19,171 bases of DNA from Clostridiales bacterium (lineage in GTDB: Bacteria > Bacillota > Clostridia > Lachnospirales > WRAX01). Shown piece by piece: positions 7,701 through 14,525 of this stretch (positions are counted from its first letter, which is position 1; the number at the start of each line of letters is the position of its first letter). The notes beneath the pieces are model-generated. The model saw only the letters and a list, made by a program, of their open reading frames with translations. It did not search any database and was not told where the DNA came from. Both the position numbers and the translations under genes were made by a program. The stretch covers positions 1-19,171 of the forward strand of contig JAITMW010000080.1 of assembly GCA_031277155.1 (NCBI GenBank), given 5' to 3'.

Positions 7701-8223
7701 AAATGTCATTCCCCTTACAATCTATTGCCACAATGGCCGGCAGCCGCACAACCGAAAGCCGCCTTACGGCCTCTGTGCCAAGGTCCTCAAAGGCTATGAT
7801 ATCAACTTTTGTGACGCATCTGCTCATCAGCGCGGCAATGCCGCCCACCCCGGCAAAGTATATGCCCCCATGCTCAATAATGGCCTGCTTTACGGCCTCG
7901 CTGCGGTTTCCTTTGCCTATCATGGCCACAAGCCCCGCCTTGATTAGGCTTGGCGCGTATAAATCCATGCGCCCCGCCGTTGTTGGGCCTATGGAGCCGA
8001 TTATGTCACCGGGCCTTGCGGGCGCCGGGCCGGCATAAAAGATGATGCTGCCGGGATAGTGAAAGGGCGGCGGCTGCCCCGCGGCAAGCATCTCCGCCAT
8101 GCGCTTGTGGGCTGCGTCCCGGCCGGGGTATATTGTCCCCGTGATATGGACGATGTCGCCGCAATTAAGGCCGGCTATCACATCGGCGTCAAGGGGCGTG
8201 TTGATTTCGATAATTTTACTCAT
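7681..8223 (-). CDS. Class I fumarase-type hydro-lyase, beta subunit (probable mesaconate hydratase)
   Basis: C-terminal (swivelling) subunit of a two-subunit Fe-S hydro-lyase of the fumarase/tartrate dehydratase family. The 180 residues show the conserved GDIVHITGTIYPGRDAAHKR, GSIIFYAGPAP, SIGPTTAGRMD, IGKGNR and HGGIYFAGVGGIAALMS blocks. In glutamate-fermenting clostridia this family supplies mesaconase, which hydrates mesaconate to citramalate; with mal and glmE in the same run I favour that over a general fumarase (inference). The start codon lies inside the last codons of the 39-residue membrane protein gene (8-base overlap), with AGGAAGGG upstream. It overlaps the DUF1576 gene at its 3' end. 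Family certain, substrate inferred. Confidence 0.92.
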   Translation of the reverse strand: MSKIIEINTPLDADVIAGLNCGDIVHITGTIYPGRDAAHKRMAEMLAAGQPPPFHYPGSIIFYAGPAPARPGDIIGSIGPTTAGRMDLYAPSLIKAGLVAMIGKGNRSEAVKQAIIEHGGIYFAGVGGIAALMSRCVTKVDIIAFEDLGTEAVRRLSVVRLPAIVAIDCKGNDIYDRNSG

Positions 8224-8335
8224 CGCCGTTCTTTCCCTTCCTAAAAATCAAATTGCGCAATCTTGTGCTGCTCATGCCGAAAAAGACGGCCAACACGCCG
8301 ACAAAAGCGATGATTTTAATCCAAAATATTGCCAT
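8216..8335 (-). CDS. 39-residue single-TM small protein between the hydro-lyase subunits
   Basis: A complete small gene: ATG at 8335, TAA at 8216-8218. It has an ideal ribosome binding site, AAAGGAGG (8350-8343), seven bases before the ATG. The product begins MAIFWIKIIAFVGVLAVFFG, a hydrophobic helix of about 20 residues, followed by a basic tail (RLRNLIFRKGKNGDE), so an N-out/C-in membrane peptide is likely. It starts 19 bases after the alpha subunit stop and overlaps the beta subunit start by eight bases, so translation of beta is probably coupled to it. I do not recognise a family. A membrane anchor for the hydro-lyase or a partner of the DUF1576 protein is possible, but this is a guess. 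It is too short for routine gene calling. Confidence 0.75.
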   Translation of the reverse strand: MAIFWIKIIAFVGVLAVFFGMSSTRLRNLIFRKGKNGDE

Positions 8336-8354
8336 AATTTTTCCTCCTTTGTTT

Positions 8355-9194
8355 TTACAGAATTGCCTCCTCATGGCGATTCACATGACAGCCGATATTT
8401 ACAGCCACCGGCAGGCCCGCAATATGCGTGGCATAGGTGCCTATATGCACGGCCATGGCCGTTGTGCGGCCGCCAAAGCCGCCGGGGCCGATGCCTGTGG
8501 CGTTAATTTTTTCCAGCAGACGCGCCTCGGTGTCCGCCCAAAAATCGTCGGGATGGCGCGAGCCTATTTTGCGCAGCAGCGCGCGCTTGGCCAAATTTGC
8601 GGCATAATCAAAGGTGCCGCCCACGCCCACGCCCACAATAATTGGGGGGCAGGGGTTTGCGTCGGCCAATGTGACAGTCTCAAGCACAAAGGCCTCAACG
8701 GCATCAAGGCCGTCCGCCGGCACAAACATCCTCAGGCGCGACATATTTTCGCTGCCAAAGCCCTTGGGCGCCACGGTGATTTTTACGCCGTCGCCGGGCA
8801 CAATGTCATAATGTATCACGGCGGGGGTGTTATCCTTGGTGTTGACGCGCTTTATGGGGTCTGCCACCACGGATTTTCTCAAAAAGCCCTCATCATATCC
8901 GCGGCGCACCCCTTCGTGTACGGCGTCGGCCACATTGCCGCCTATCAAGCGCACATCCTGACCAATTTCCAGAAACACCACGGCCATGCCCGTGTCCTGA
9001 CAGATGGGCAGCTTGCGCCGGGTGGCAATATCCTGATTTTCCAGCATATCCTCCAGCACCTGCCGCGCCGTGCCCGTCTCCGCGTCCAATTGGCGCTGTA
9101 TGCAGGCGCGTATGTCGGGCGCAACGACCACGCAGGCCTTAATGCAAAGCTGCGCAACCGTGTTTGTGATTTCGTTTACATGGATTTCTCTCAT
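8355..9194 (-). CDS. Class I fumarase-type hydro-lyase, alpha subunit (probable mesaconate hydratase)
   Basis: Catalytic [4Fe-4S] subunit, 279 residues, the usual length for the separate alpha chain. Three likely cluster cysteines are visible: Cys65 in PICQDTGMAVVF, Cys182 in ANPCPPIIVGVGVGG, and Cys269 in VNIGCHVNRH. KGFGSEN (144-150) and IGPGGFGGRTTAMAV (235-249) are also typical. The start is the ATG at 9194, nine bases after AGGGGAT, which overlaps the stop of the RCC1 gene; a longer frame from 9284 would overlap that gene by about 80 bases. With the beta subunit it should hydrate an enoic dicarboxylate. Context with methylaspartate ammonia-lyase suggests mesaconate, which class I fumarases are known to accept in related organisms. 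Fumarate is the main alternative. Confidence 0.93.
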   Translation of the reverse strand: MREIHVNEITNTVAQLCIKACVVVAPDIRACIQRQLDAETGTARQVLEDMLENQDIATRRKLPICQDTGMAVVFLEIGQDVRLIGGNVADAVHEGVRRGYDEGFLRKSVVADPIKRVNTKDNTPAVIHYDIVPGDGVKITVAPKGFGSENMSRLRMFVPADGLDAVEAFVLETVTLADANPCPPIIVGVGVGGTFDYAANLAKRALLRKIGSRHPDDFWADTEARLLEKINATGIGPGGFGGRTTAMAVHIGTYATHIAGLPVAVNIGCHVNRHEEAIL

Positions 9195-9205
9195 AAGCAT
9201 ATCCC

Positions 9206-10822
9206 CTATTGCCCCGACACGCTTGATATACGCACCGGGATTGCTTCGTTGTGGTCTTGCACAAGATAAATTGGCGTAAACCATTCATCGGGCTCTCCAA
9301 ATTCGTAAACATTTGCCCTGCCGGTGCCCAGCTGGCCAAATTGGTTGCTTCCCCAGGCAAACAGGTTTAAATCTCTGTCCATAGCCAGACGGTGGCTAAA
9401 ACTGCCCGTGGCGGCAAGGGCATTTTCCATAAGGCGCACGGGCCTGTTTCCGTAATCCACGATAGCTTCCATCAATGTGCCGCCCCAATCCTCGGTTTGT
9501 CCGTCCGCCCCGGGTCCCCTGTAGGCAAAAGTATCCGACACATCGCCCCAAACCCACAGGCTGTTGTCATTTCTGATGGCCATGCTGCCGGGGAACACAT
9601 CCCGCACGTCGTCCATGATAAACACGGGCAGGTTTATCCAAAATTCGCCGCTGCCGCTGCCCACATCGCCCTGCGAATTTGGCCCCCAGCCATACAGCCT
9701 GTCATTTGTGGTGACGGCGAAGGATGTTTGGTCGCTGGCGGCAATGGCGCGAATATTTGACAATATATGTACCGGTTGGTTTTCATGGGGGCTGTCCGGC
9801 CATCTGGGGCTGAAATTGGGATTTCCGTCATAAATGCCCAAAACCGACACGCCGCCAATGCCATACAGGCGGTTGTCCCGGGTCAGCATCATAATATGCT
9901 GACTGCTTGTTGCGGCGGCCATCACATTGTCCATTACGCGGGTGGGCGCATAAAGGCTGCCGCCCCAACCCGTCACATCATTGCCCCAGCGCCACAGAGT
10001 GCCGTCCGCTGTGATGGCAATGGCCACGCCGCCGCGGGCGTCAACAAAAGCCACGCCATCCATTATTTTAACCGGCGCGGCGCGATTTATGTTTGTGCCG
10101 TCGCCCAGCTGCCCCATGTCGTTAAGGCCCCAGGCAAAAAGCTCGCCATTCGTGTTGACGGCAAGGCTAAAGCCATCCCCCGCCGCAATGTCAATGATAT
10201 TGCCCATAAGCCTGATGGGCGCATGTTCGTCATGATTTTGGGCAATCACATTCGCCTCGCTGTATGTGGTCACTCTGCCGTTTCCAAGCTGCCCAAAGCT
10301 GTTTTCGCCCCAAACCCACAGGCTTCCGTCCGGGCGCAGCGCCATGGAATGTGTGCGGCCTGCCGCCAGCCTTACTCCCGTGGCAGCAGGCATATCATCC
10401 GGCGCTGGGGAGCTTATAATCACGGCATTTGCGGCCCCGTCCCAGGCAACATTATATCCCACGCTTTCCAAAACGGCACGTATGGGCAGCATCGTCCTGC
10501 CGCCTATGATTTGCGCGGGCACGTCAAGGGCATGGGGCGCGTCATTGGTTGTAAATGCCGCGCTGCCGATGGTTATGGCCACAACATGGTCGGCACTGCG
10601 CAATGTGGCGGTTTGTGCGTTCGGGTCCCAGTCCACATCAAAGCCCAAATGCTCAAAAACGGCGCGCACAGGCACCAGCGTGCGCCCATCCACGATGACG
10701 GGCGGGGTATCACCCGCAAAATCCACGGCCACATTGTCAATTGTAACATTGACTTCATTGGCGTGCAGGGCCGCCGGCGCAAATATGGCCAAGGCCAGCA
10801 CAAACACAAATAACCTCTTCAT
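9206..10822 (-). CDS. Secreted protein with copper amine oxidase N-type domain and seven RCC1-like repeats
   Basis: A 538-residue exported protein. A signal peptide (MKRLFVFVLALAIFAPAALHA) precedes a copper amine oxidase N-terminal-like region at about 24-137, with two copies of the DGRTLVPVRAV / GGRTMLPIRAV motif. Seven RCC1-type repeats of the form SxAxxxDGxLWxWGxNxxGQLGxG run from about residue 150 to the end, enough for one seven-bladed propeller. Such domains occur in clostridial surface proteins and usually bind walls or proteins; no catalytic residues are visible. ATG follows GAGGAGG at five bases. It lies between the FkbM gene and the hydro-lyase alpha gene, with only 11 bases to the latter. 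Why a secreted protein sits in a catabolic run is unclear. Confidence 0.9.
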   Translation of the reverse strand: MKRLFVFVLALAIFAPAALHANEVNVTIDNVAVDFAGDTPPVIVDGRTLVPVRAVFEHLGFDVDWDPNAQTATLRSADHVVAITIGSAAFTTNDAPHALDVPAQIIGGRTMLPIRAVLESVGYNVAWDGAANAVIISSPAPDDMPAATGVRLAAGRTHSMALRPDGSLWVWGENSFGQLGNGRVTTYSEANVIAQNHDEHAPIRLMGNIIDIAAGDGFSLAVNTNGELFAWGLNDMGQLGDGTNINRAAPVKIMDGVAFVDARGGVAIAITADGTLWRWGNDVTGWGGSLYAPTRVMDNVMAAATSSQHIMMLTRDNRLYGIGGVSVLGIYDGNPNFSPRWPDSPHENQPVHILSNIRAIAASDQTSFAVTTNDRLYGWGPNSQGDVGSGSGEFWINLPVFIMDDVRDVFPGSMAIRNDNSLWVWGDVSDTFAYRGPGADGQTEDWGGTLMEAIVDYGNRPVRLMENALAATGSFSHRLAMDRDLNLFAWGSNQFGQLGTGRANVYEFGEPDEWFTPIYLVQDHNEAIPVRISSVSGQ

Positions 10823-10837
10823 TATATCCTCCTCATT

Positions 10838-10874
10838 CCCCTCCTAAGGAGGGGTGGGCTTTAGCCCGGGGTGG
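10838..10874. repeat. Double-hairpin intergenic repeat
   Basis: CCCCTCCT / AGGAGGGG (10838-10854, one central base) is followed at once by GGGCT-TT-AGCCC (10856-10867) and GGGGTGG. It lies in the 59-base gap between the FkbM gene and the RCC1 gene, close to the RCC1 ribosome binding site, and has no U-run in that direction. The form resembles short dispersed palindromes of Firmicute genomes. It is a different family from the GGGCGAGC repeats at 3051-3236. Confidence 0.6.
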
Positions 10875-10881
10875 TTATTCC

Positions 10882-11574
10882 CTACGATTTCTTCGGAACA
10901 TGCGCGTACATCTTCTTCCATCTTTCCTCAATGACATAATCCGGATTGGCATCAAGTATCAACTGCCGCAGCACCTGGGGGTCGTCCGGCAGATGATATG
11001 TACATATGGCAATCTTCGGCGCAAATTCTTTCAGCACACGCCTTGCACCCATCAGCATATATCGCTCCGCCCCTTCAATGTCGGCTTTGATAAAATCAAC
11101 CCGAGGCAGATTGTTTTGCTCCACAAATGTATCAAGGTCAATGGCCTGCACCTGCACCTTTTTGGCCCCGGTTCTTGGCAGCACATAAGTCGCTCCCACA
11201 AGATTGAATGGCTCCACATCAAATGTCAACACATCCACTTTGTCCGAAATGGCATATGGACATATGGTTATATTTGGATTCCACTCGGCGGTTTTTGACA
11301 GATATTCATCGATAATGTCCTGCATAGGCTCGAAAGCGTATGAGGTGCAGCCCCTCACTCCGGCTAAGGCCGAAAATTCCCCAATATTTGCCCCGGCGTC
11401 AATAACTACATCGCCTTTTTCCAGACGCACCTGCTTATATTCATACGGACCCTCAAAGGCAATTTGAATCAGCGCGTCATGCAACTGTGTGTATTGCTCT
11501 CTCTCTCTCTCTCTCTCTCTCTCGATACGCTTTCCAGCAAATATTCCGTCAGGCTGTCCACAAGGCTGACGCAA
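10882..11574 (-). CDS. FkbM-family methyltransferase, C-terminal catalytic part (out of frame with its start)
   Basis: SAM-dependent methyltransferase domain of the FkbM family, which commonly O-methylates glycans or small molecules. Motif I is GDVVIDAGANIGEFSAL, the next is YAFEPMQDIIDEYL, and the FkbM-typical VDFIKADIEGAERYML follows. The open frame extends up to a TTG at 11574, but only from about 11523 downward does it look like FkbM; before that it is the wrong frame of the upstream part, and there is no convincing ribosome site. The true start lies in the other frame at 11912. The two frames meet in the (AG)13 tract at 11497-11523. One unit fewer would give a continuous 342-residue protein with the catalytic domain from about residue 160. 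Confidence 0.85.
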   Translation of the reverse strand: MRQPCGQPDGIFAGKRIEREREREREQYTQLHDALIQIAFEGPYEYKQVRLEKGDVVIDAGANIGEFSALAGVRGCTSYAFEPMQDIIDEYLSKTAEWNPNITICPYAISDKVDVLTFDVEPFNLVGATYVLPRTGAKKVQVQAIDLDTFVEQNNLPRVDFIKADIEGAERYMLMGARRVLKEFAPKIAICTYHLPDDPQVLRQLILDANPDYVIEERWKKMYAHVPKKS

Positions 11575-11912
11575 ACTAAAGACCTTGCGACTTTCCCCGC
11601 GGGCAGCGGCAAAGCAATATCTTTAATTTCGATTCTGCCGTTGTTCGTGATGTGCCTCATGCTTTTTATATCATTTAGCATAAGAACAAAACGAAGGGGG
11701 AGAAATGGCAGCAGCCGCATTTTTCTTTGTATTTTCAAATATTCTTTTTGAAAATCAAAATAATATCTTAAACAGATATCTTCATTTAGCAGATGGGAGT
11801 AGGACTCTTCAACAAGTTTTAGCGCATAGGGAACATCCACAAACCTTTGATTGGCAGAATCGGAAAATCGCCCTTTAACAGATTCTTTAACCCTGGTAAA
11901 AAAATGCGTCAT
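11469..11912 (-). CDS. FkbM-family methyltransferase, N-terminal part (truncated by the AG tract)
   Basis: Start ATG at 11912 with AAAGGAG eight bases before it, 14 bases downstream of the DUF4387 gene. As sequenced it gives 147 residues: about 130 of N-terminal domain (starting MTHFFTRVKESVKGRF, with a conserved-looking NEDICLRYYFDFQKEYL), then Arg-Glu repeats from the tract, then nine stray residues and a stop. With 12 AG units the frame runs on into the methyltransferase domain; with 14 units it stops after a few codons (…AIHTVA). So only one of the three phases gives full-length protein, and the sequenced state is off. Pseudogenisation or an indel error in the assembly are the alternatives. 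Confidence 0.8.
   Translation of the reverse strand: MTHFFTRVKESVKGRFSDSANQRFVDVPYALKLVEESYSHLLNEDICLRYYFDFQKEYLKIQRKMRLLPFLPLRFVLMLNDIKSMRHITNNGRIEIKDIALPLPAGKVARSLVCVSLVDSLTEYLLESVSRERERERESNTHSCMTR
11497..11523. repeat. (CT)13 / (AG)13 microsatellite inside the FkbM gene
   Basis: Thirteen uninterrupted CT units plus one C on the + strand, read as G(AG)13 on the coding strand. It encodes alternating Arg-Glu in every frame and so contains no stop itself. It is the only long short-unit tract in the window. Slipped-strand mispairing at such a tract is the classic basis of phase variation. Confidence 0.97.
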
Positions 11913-11925
11913 GATTACACTCCTT

Positions 11926-12246
11926 TTATCTCTCTTTTGGGTATTCGAAATCAAGCAGCGGCCCATGCTGCTGCGCGCCATAAACGTCCTTTTCGCCCAG
12001 TGCGCCGGAGGACATGGGCCGCGCAATCGTGATTTTAACGGCCTTTGCAGGCGGAAAGGCAATTACGGACAAAACCTGCGCTTCGGCAATGCCGTAAAGT
12101 CCGGCAAAGACCGCCGGGGTCATTATATTGCGGGCCGCAAAGTCCTCAAAGACGGCCCGGTCTTTAAACATGATGTCAAAGGTAAGCTCATATGGCCCGG
12201 AATTTTTGCTGCGGATTATCTCCGCCACATCAAATAATTTTATCAT
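11926..12246 (-). CDS. DUF4387 family protein
   Basis: A 106-residue soluble protein starting MIKLFDVAEIIRSKNSGPY and ending near GEKDVYGAQQHGPLLDFEY, which I recognise as DUF4387. Its function is not established. Its ATG overlaps the stop of the AtuA/DUF1446 gene by four bases (ATGA), with AGGGGG upstream, so the two are made together; families of this kind are commonly found as neighbours and may form one enzyme. A longer frame from 12297 lies wholly within the preceding gene and is not used. In this run it sits between methylaspartate ammonia-lyase and the hydro-lyase subunits, so a role in C5-dicarboxylate breakdown is possible. Confidence 0.88.
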   Translation of the reverse strand: MIKLFDVAEIIRSKNSGPYELTFDIMFKDRAVFEDFAARNIMTPAVFAGLYGIAEAQVLSVIAFPPAKAVKITIARPMSSGALGEKDVYGAQQHGPLLDFEYPKER

Positions 12247-13619
12247 GATTGAACCCCCTTTATCAAGTCGTAAATTTTCACCGGGAAGAATTCGCAAGGC
12301 GTATCCACGGCCATCAGGCAGTATAGGCTAAATTCATATACCGCGCCGCCGCGAAAATCTGACGGGGAAAAGGGGAAGGCCAGGTTGCCCGCGGTGGATT
12401 TGCGGCCTTCATAGCCAAAATGCAAAAGGGTAGAGCGGGCGAAGCTGCAAATGGTGTCGGCCAGCTGGGGCGTCTGGGCCACTGCTTCGATGATGATGGC
12501 GGCCTCGGGCGGCATAACGCCGCCCCTATCGGTGCCGCCGCCATAAAAACCGGCGCCGCTTTGGCCATAGACTTTAAAATCTAGGAAAAAGTCGGTGATG
12601 TCGTTAAAATTGCCGCGGACGCGCTCCTTGACGGCTTTGACAATTTCATCCAGCCGGGAAATCATAATTGGGTCGGTGGTGGCGGCAAAGGAAATGGTGC
12701 GATGCCCCAAAAGCCGCGCGCCCTCCAGCTTGACGTGATAGGCGGCGTCGGGAATAAAGCGGCTGCCGCGCACAATTACGGTGGAATCCGTGGCTTGCTC
12801 GAAGGTGGTTTGTGTTAAATCCAGCACGCCGCCGGGGCCGGGAAGCCGCGTGGGGTCGGACTTTTCATAGAGGGTATGGGCCGCCACGGATGTTGTGGTG
12901 CATTTTCGCGCGGGGTTTGTCGTCGCCATCTCAAAGCAGTTGTCGCGCAGATATCCAAACATGCAATCGCTGCCGCTGCCGGGTGTGGCCGCAATGGCGG
13001 CACATTCCAAAATTTTGCCCATATGCAGGGCCAGCCCCGCATCATAACCCTGCTTGACGGCCAGCGCGGCAAAAACCGTGGGGTCGTATGCCCGCCCGGT
13101 GATTATAACCTGCGCGCCGGCCTCAAGGGCCTTTATAATAGGCTCGTGCCCCATTTGGGCCACAATATTTGTGCTGTCTTCGATGTCTTTTAAGGTCGGG
13201 GCGGGGGCGGCCTTCATCCCCGCCAGCTTGCCTTCCTTGAATTTTTGCTTCACGGCCTCTTTATCAATTTGCGCGGAAATTTCCGCCATTTTAAACGACA
13301 GCCCCATTTCGGCGGCAATTTCTTTGATGATGTCCACATTCCAGGCCAAATGGCTGTCGGCGCCGCTGCCCCCCGCCGTCCCTATGATGACGGGGATATT
13401 TTCGGCCATGGCCGCCGCCAGCATAAATTCCATGTCCCGCTTTACGGCCCCCCTGTCCGTGAAGGATTTGCCGCTGCCCAGATAATAGGGCCCGGGGTCT
13501 GTGCTGCCCGCGTCCACGGCGATGACATGGGGCTTGCGCCGCATCCCCTCTTCAAAGGACGCGGCGGGAAAGCCATAGCCCAGTATGGCTGTGGGTGATA
13601 ACACTCTGAATTCTCGCAT
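12243..13619 (-). CDS. AtuA / DUF1446 family protein
   Basis: A 458-residue protein of the acyclic terpene utilisation AtuA family (DUF1446). Recognisable blocks are LSPTAILGYGFP, AVDAGSTDPGPYYLG (34-48), IIGTAGGSGAD (78-88), ITGRAYDPTVFAAL (173-186), HMGKILECAA (199-208) and the C-terminal STAGNLAFPFSPSDFRGG. Biochemistry of the family is unsettled; naming as terpene utilisation comes from one member and need not apply. The start at 13619 follows AGGAGG. It overlaps the DUF4387 gene by ATGA. Oddity: residues of about 363-372 (TDRGGVMPPE) are encoded by a palindromic element nearly identical to one in leuS, at a place where I expect related proteins to be shorter. Confidence 0.9.
   Translation of the reverse strand: MREFRVLSPTAILGYGFPAASFEEGMRRKPHVIAVDAGSTDPGPYYLGSGKSFTDRGAVKRDMEFMLAAAMAENIPVIIGTAGGSGADSHLAWNVDIIKEIAAEMGLSFKMAEISAQIDKEAVKQKFKEGKLAGMKAAPAPTLKDIEDSTNIVAQMGHEPIIKALEAGAQVIITGRAYDPTVFAALAVKQGYDAGLALHMGKILECAAIAATPGSGSDCMFGYLRDNCFEMATTNPARKCTTTSVAAHTLYEKSDPTRLPGPGGVLDLTQTTFEQATDSTVIVRGSRFIPDAAYHVKLEGARLLGHRTISFAATTDPIMISRLDEIVKAVKERVRGNFNDITDFFLDFKVYGQSGAGFYGGGTDRGGVMPPEAAIIIEAVAQTPQLADTICSFARSTLLHFGYEGRKSTAGNLAFPFSPSDFRGGAVYEFSLYCLMAVDTPCEFFPVKIYDLIKGVQS
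12506..12532. repeat. Palindromic element embedded in the AtuA gene
   Basis: GGGCGGC / GCCGCCC around the loop ATAAC, then CCTATCGG. On the + strand, 23 bases from 12506 differ from leuS 1116-1138 at only one position. Here it is antisense to the coding strand, so the same DNA is read as TDRGGVMPPE rather than the CGRHDAAPT read in LeuS. It keeps the reading frame. Confidence 0.6.
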
Positions 13620-13633
13620 GATACCTCCTGCTC

Positions 13634-13936
13634 TCAATAGCTTCTTTCAACGGAGAAATAATTCACCTTGCAGCTGCTTAAATTGATGAATGAATAAAAA
13701 TTTCCGGCCAATTCGCCCGCGCCTGCGGAGTTTGCCTCAAAAGCCTTGACATCCTCCATTGTTTCAAAGGTTAAGGCGTCTGCCCAGGTGTCGCCGTCAA
13801 CAAGCTGCTGCCATGAGATATATCCCTTTTGCTTTGAGATATACCCGTTGTTAAGATTTTCGGCCGCAAGCAAAAAATCCGCCACACTGGCCCCGTTTTT
13901 GAGTTTGAATGTACAGAAAAATACAGCATTTGACAT
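13634..13936 (-). CDS. Small dimeric alpha/beta-barrel-like protein (possible ABM family)
   Basis: A 100-residue protein starting MSNAVFFCTFKLKNG and ending NLSSCKVNYFSVERSY. A first beta strand followed by an amphipathic helix, a GYISWQQL strand, DALTFETMEDVKAFEAN, and a final hydrophobic strand are the pattern of ferredoxin-like dimeric alpha/beta-barrel proteins such as antibiotic biosynthesis monooxygenases. Function here is unknown. The start at 13936 has GGAGG seven bases before it; the ATG at 13942 would leave only one. It lies 14 bases before the AtuA gene and 30 after the lipoprotein gene. Confidence 0.7.
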   Translation of the reverse strand: MSNAVFFCTFKLKNGASVADFLLAAENLNNGYISKQKGYISWQQLVDGDTWADALTFETMEDVKAFEANSAGAGELAGNFYSFINLSSCKVNYFSVERSY

Positions 13937-13966
13937 AATCATGCCTCCCAATTTCAAAATTTTGAT

Positions 13967-14512
13967 TCACATGGTAAACCCAAATTCCTGAACAAGCCGT
14001 ATAACCTTGCCGTCATGGACATCGATAAAATGGACAACGGTAGGGTACAAATACGGCAAAAAGTCTTCCGGTACATTTGTGCTGCGTTGGTTTCTGTCAG
14101 AATCCAGGAACACAAACTCGGTATCGGGTGTGATTGCAAAAGAAAGCCGCTGGATATTGGCTTGCTCGACATAATGCCAATGATAATCGGCGTGCCAATT
14201 TGGGCGTATGTATGCCCAGCCGTGAAAATTATCAAGGGTCAGCCCAAGCTCCGCAAGTTTTTGCGTGTCGTTTCTTTCGATAAATACGATTGAGCCGGGG
14301 GTGAGGTCTTGAAAAAAGTCATGCCCGCTGTCGGCGTCATAGAGCATAAAAACCTCGACAGGCGTGATATAAAGCGTGTCGCCGCGAATTTCTATAAATC
14401 CGGCCAAGGTGTCAGGGCCGTCTGTTGCCGGCTCGCTGGCCGCATTACAGGCAGCAAACAAAAAAACTCCCAGAATCAAAACAAAAGCCGATAATCTGCA
14501 ATTTGCAGCCAT
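13967..14512 (-). CDS. Putative lipoprotein of unknown function
   Basis: A 181-residue exported protein. The N-terminus has a hydrophobic signal (SAFVLILGVFLFAAC) with a lipobox LFAAC and the lipidation cysteine at residue 22. The mature part is about 160 residues, with a mixed beta-like pattern and aromatic/His-rich stretch around residue 110 (WAYIRPNWHADYHWHYVEQ). I do not recognise a family. ATG follows GGGAGG at seven bases; it starts 13 bases after mal. Its location between mal and the AtuA gene suggests co-transcription, but no functional link is visible. Confidence 0.78.
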   Translation of the reverse strand: MAANCRLSAFVLILGVFLFAACNAASEPATDGPDTLAGFIEIRGDTLYITPVEVFMLYDADSGHDFFQDLTPGSIVFIERNDTQKLAELGLTLDNFHGWAYIRPNWHADYHWHYVEQANIQRLSFAITPDTEFVFLDSDRNQRSTNVPEDFLPYLYPTVVHFIDVHDGKVIRLVQEFGFTM

Positions 14513-14525
14513 CTTATAACCTCCC

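Noticed and set aside
7681..9194. Plain TCA-cycle fumarase
   Set aside because: Not excluded by sequence, but mal and glmE in the same run make mesaconate hydration the better reading.
9767..10813. Long + strand frame (348 codons) opposite the RCC1 gene, and a similar one (8253-9269) opposite the hydro-lyase alpha gene
   Set aside because: Both mirror strongly supported genes and have His/Gly/Ala-rich shadow composition with no recognisable domain.
10882..11574. Reading the methyltransferase C-terminal part as an independent gene from the TTG at 11574
   Set aside because: Its first ~17 codons are the wrong frame of the upstream part, the start is TTG with no good RBS, and one AG unit joins it in frame to a well-supported start.
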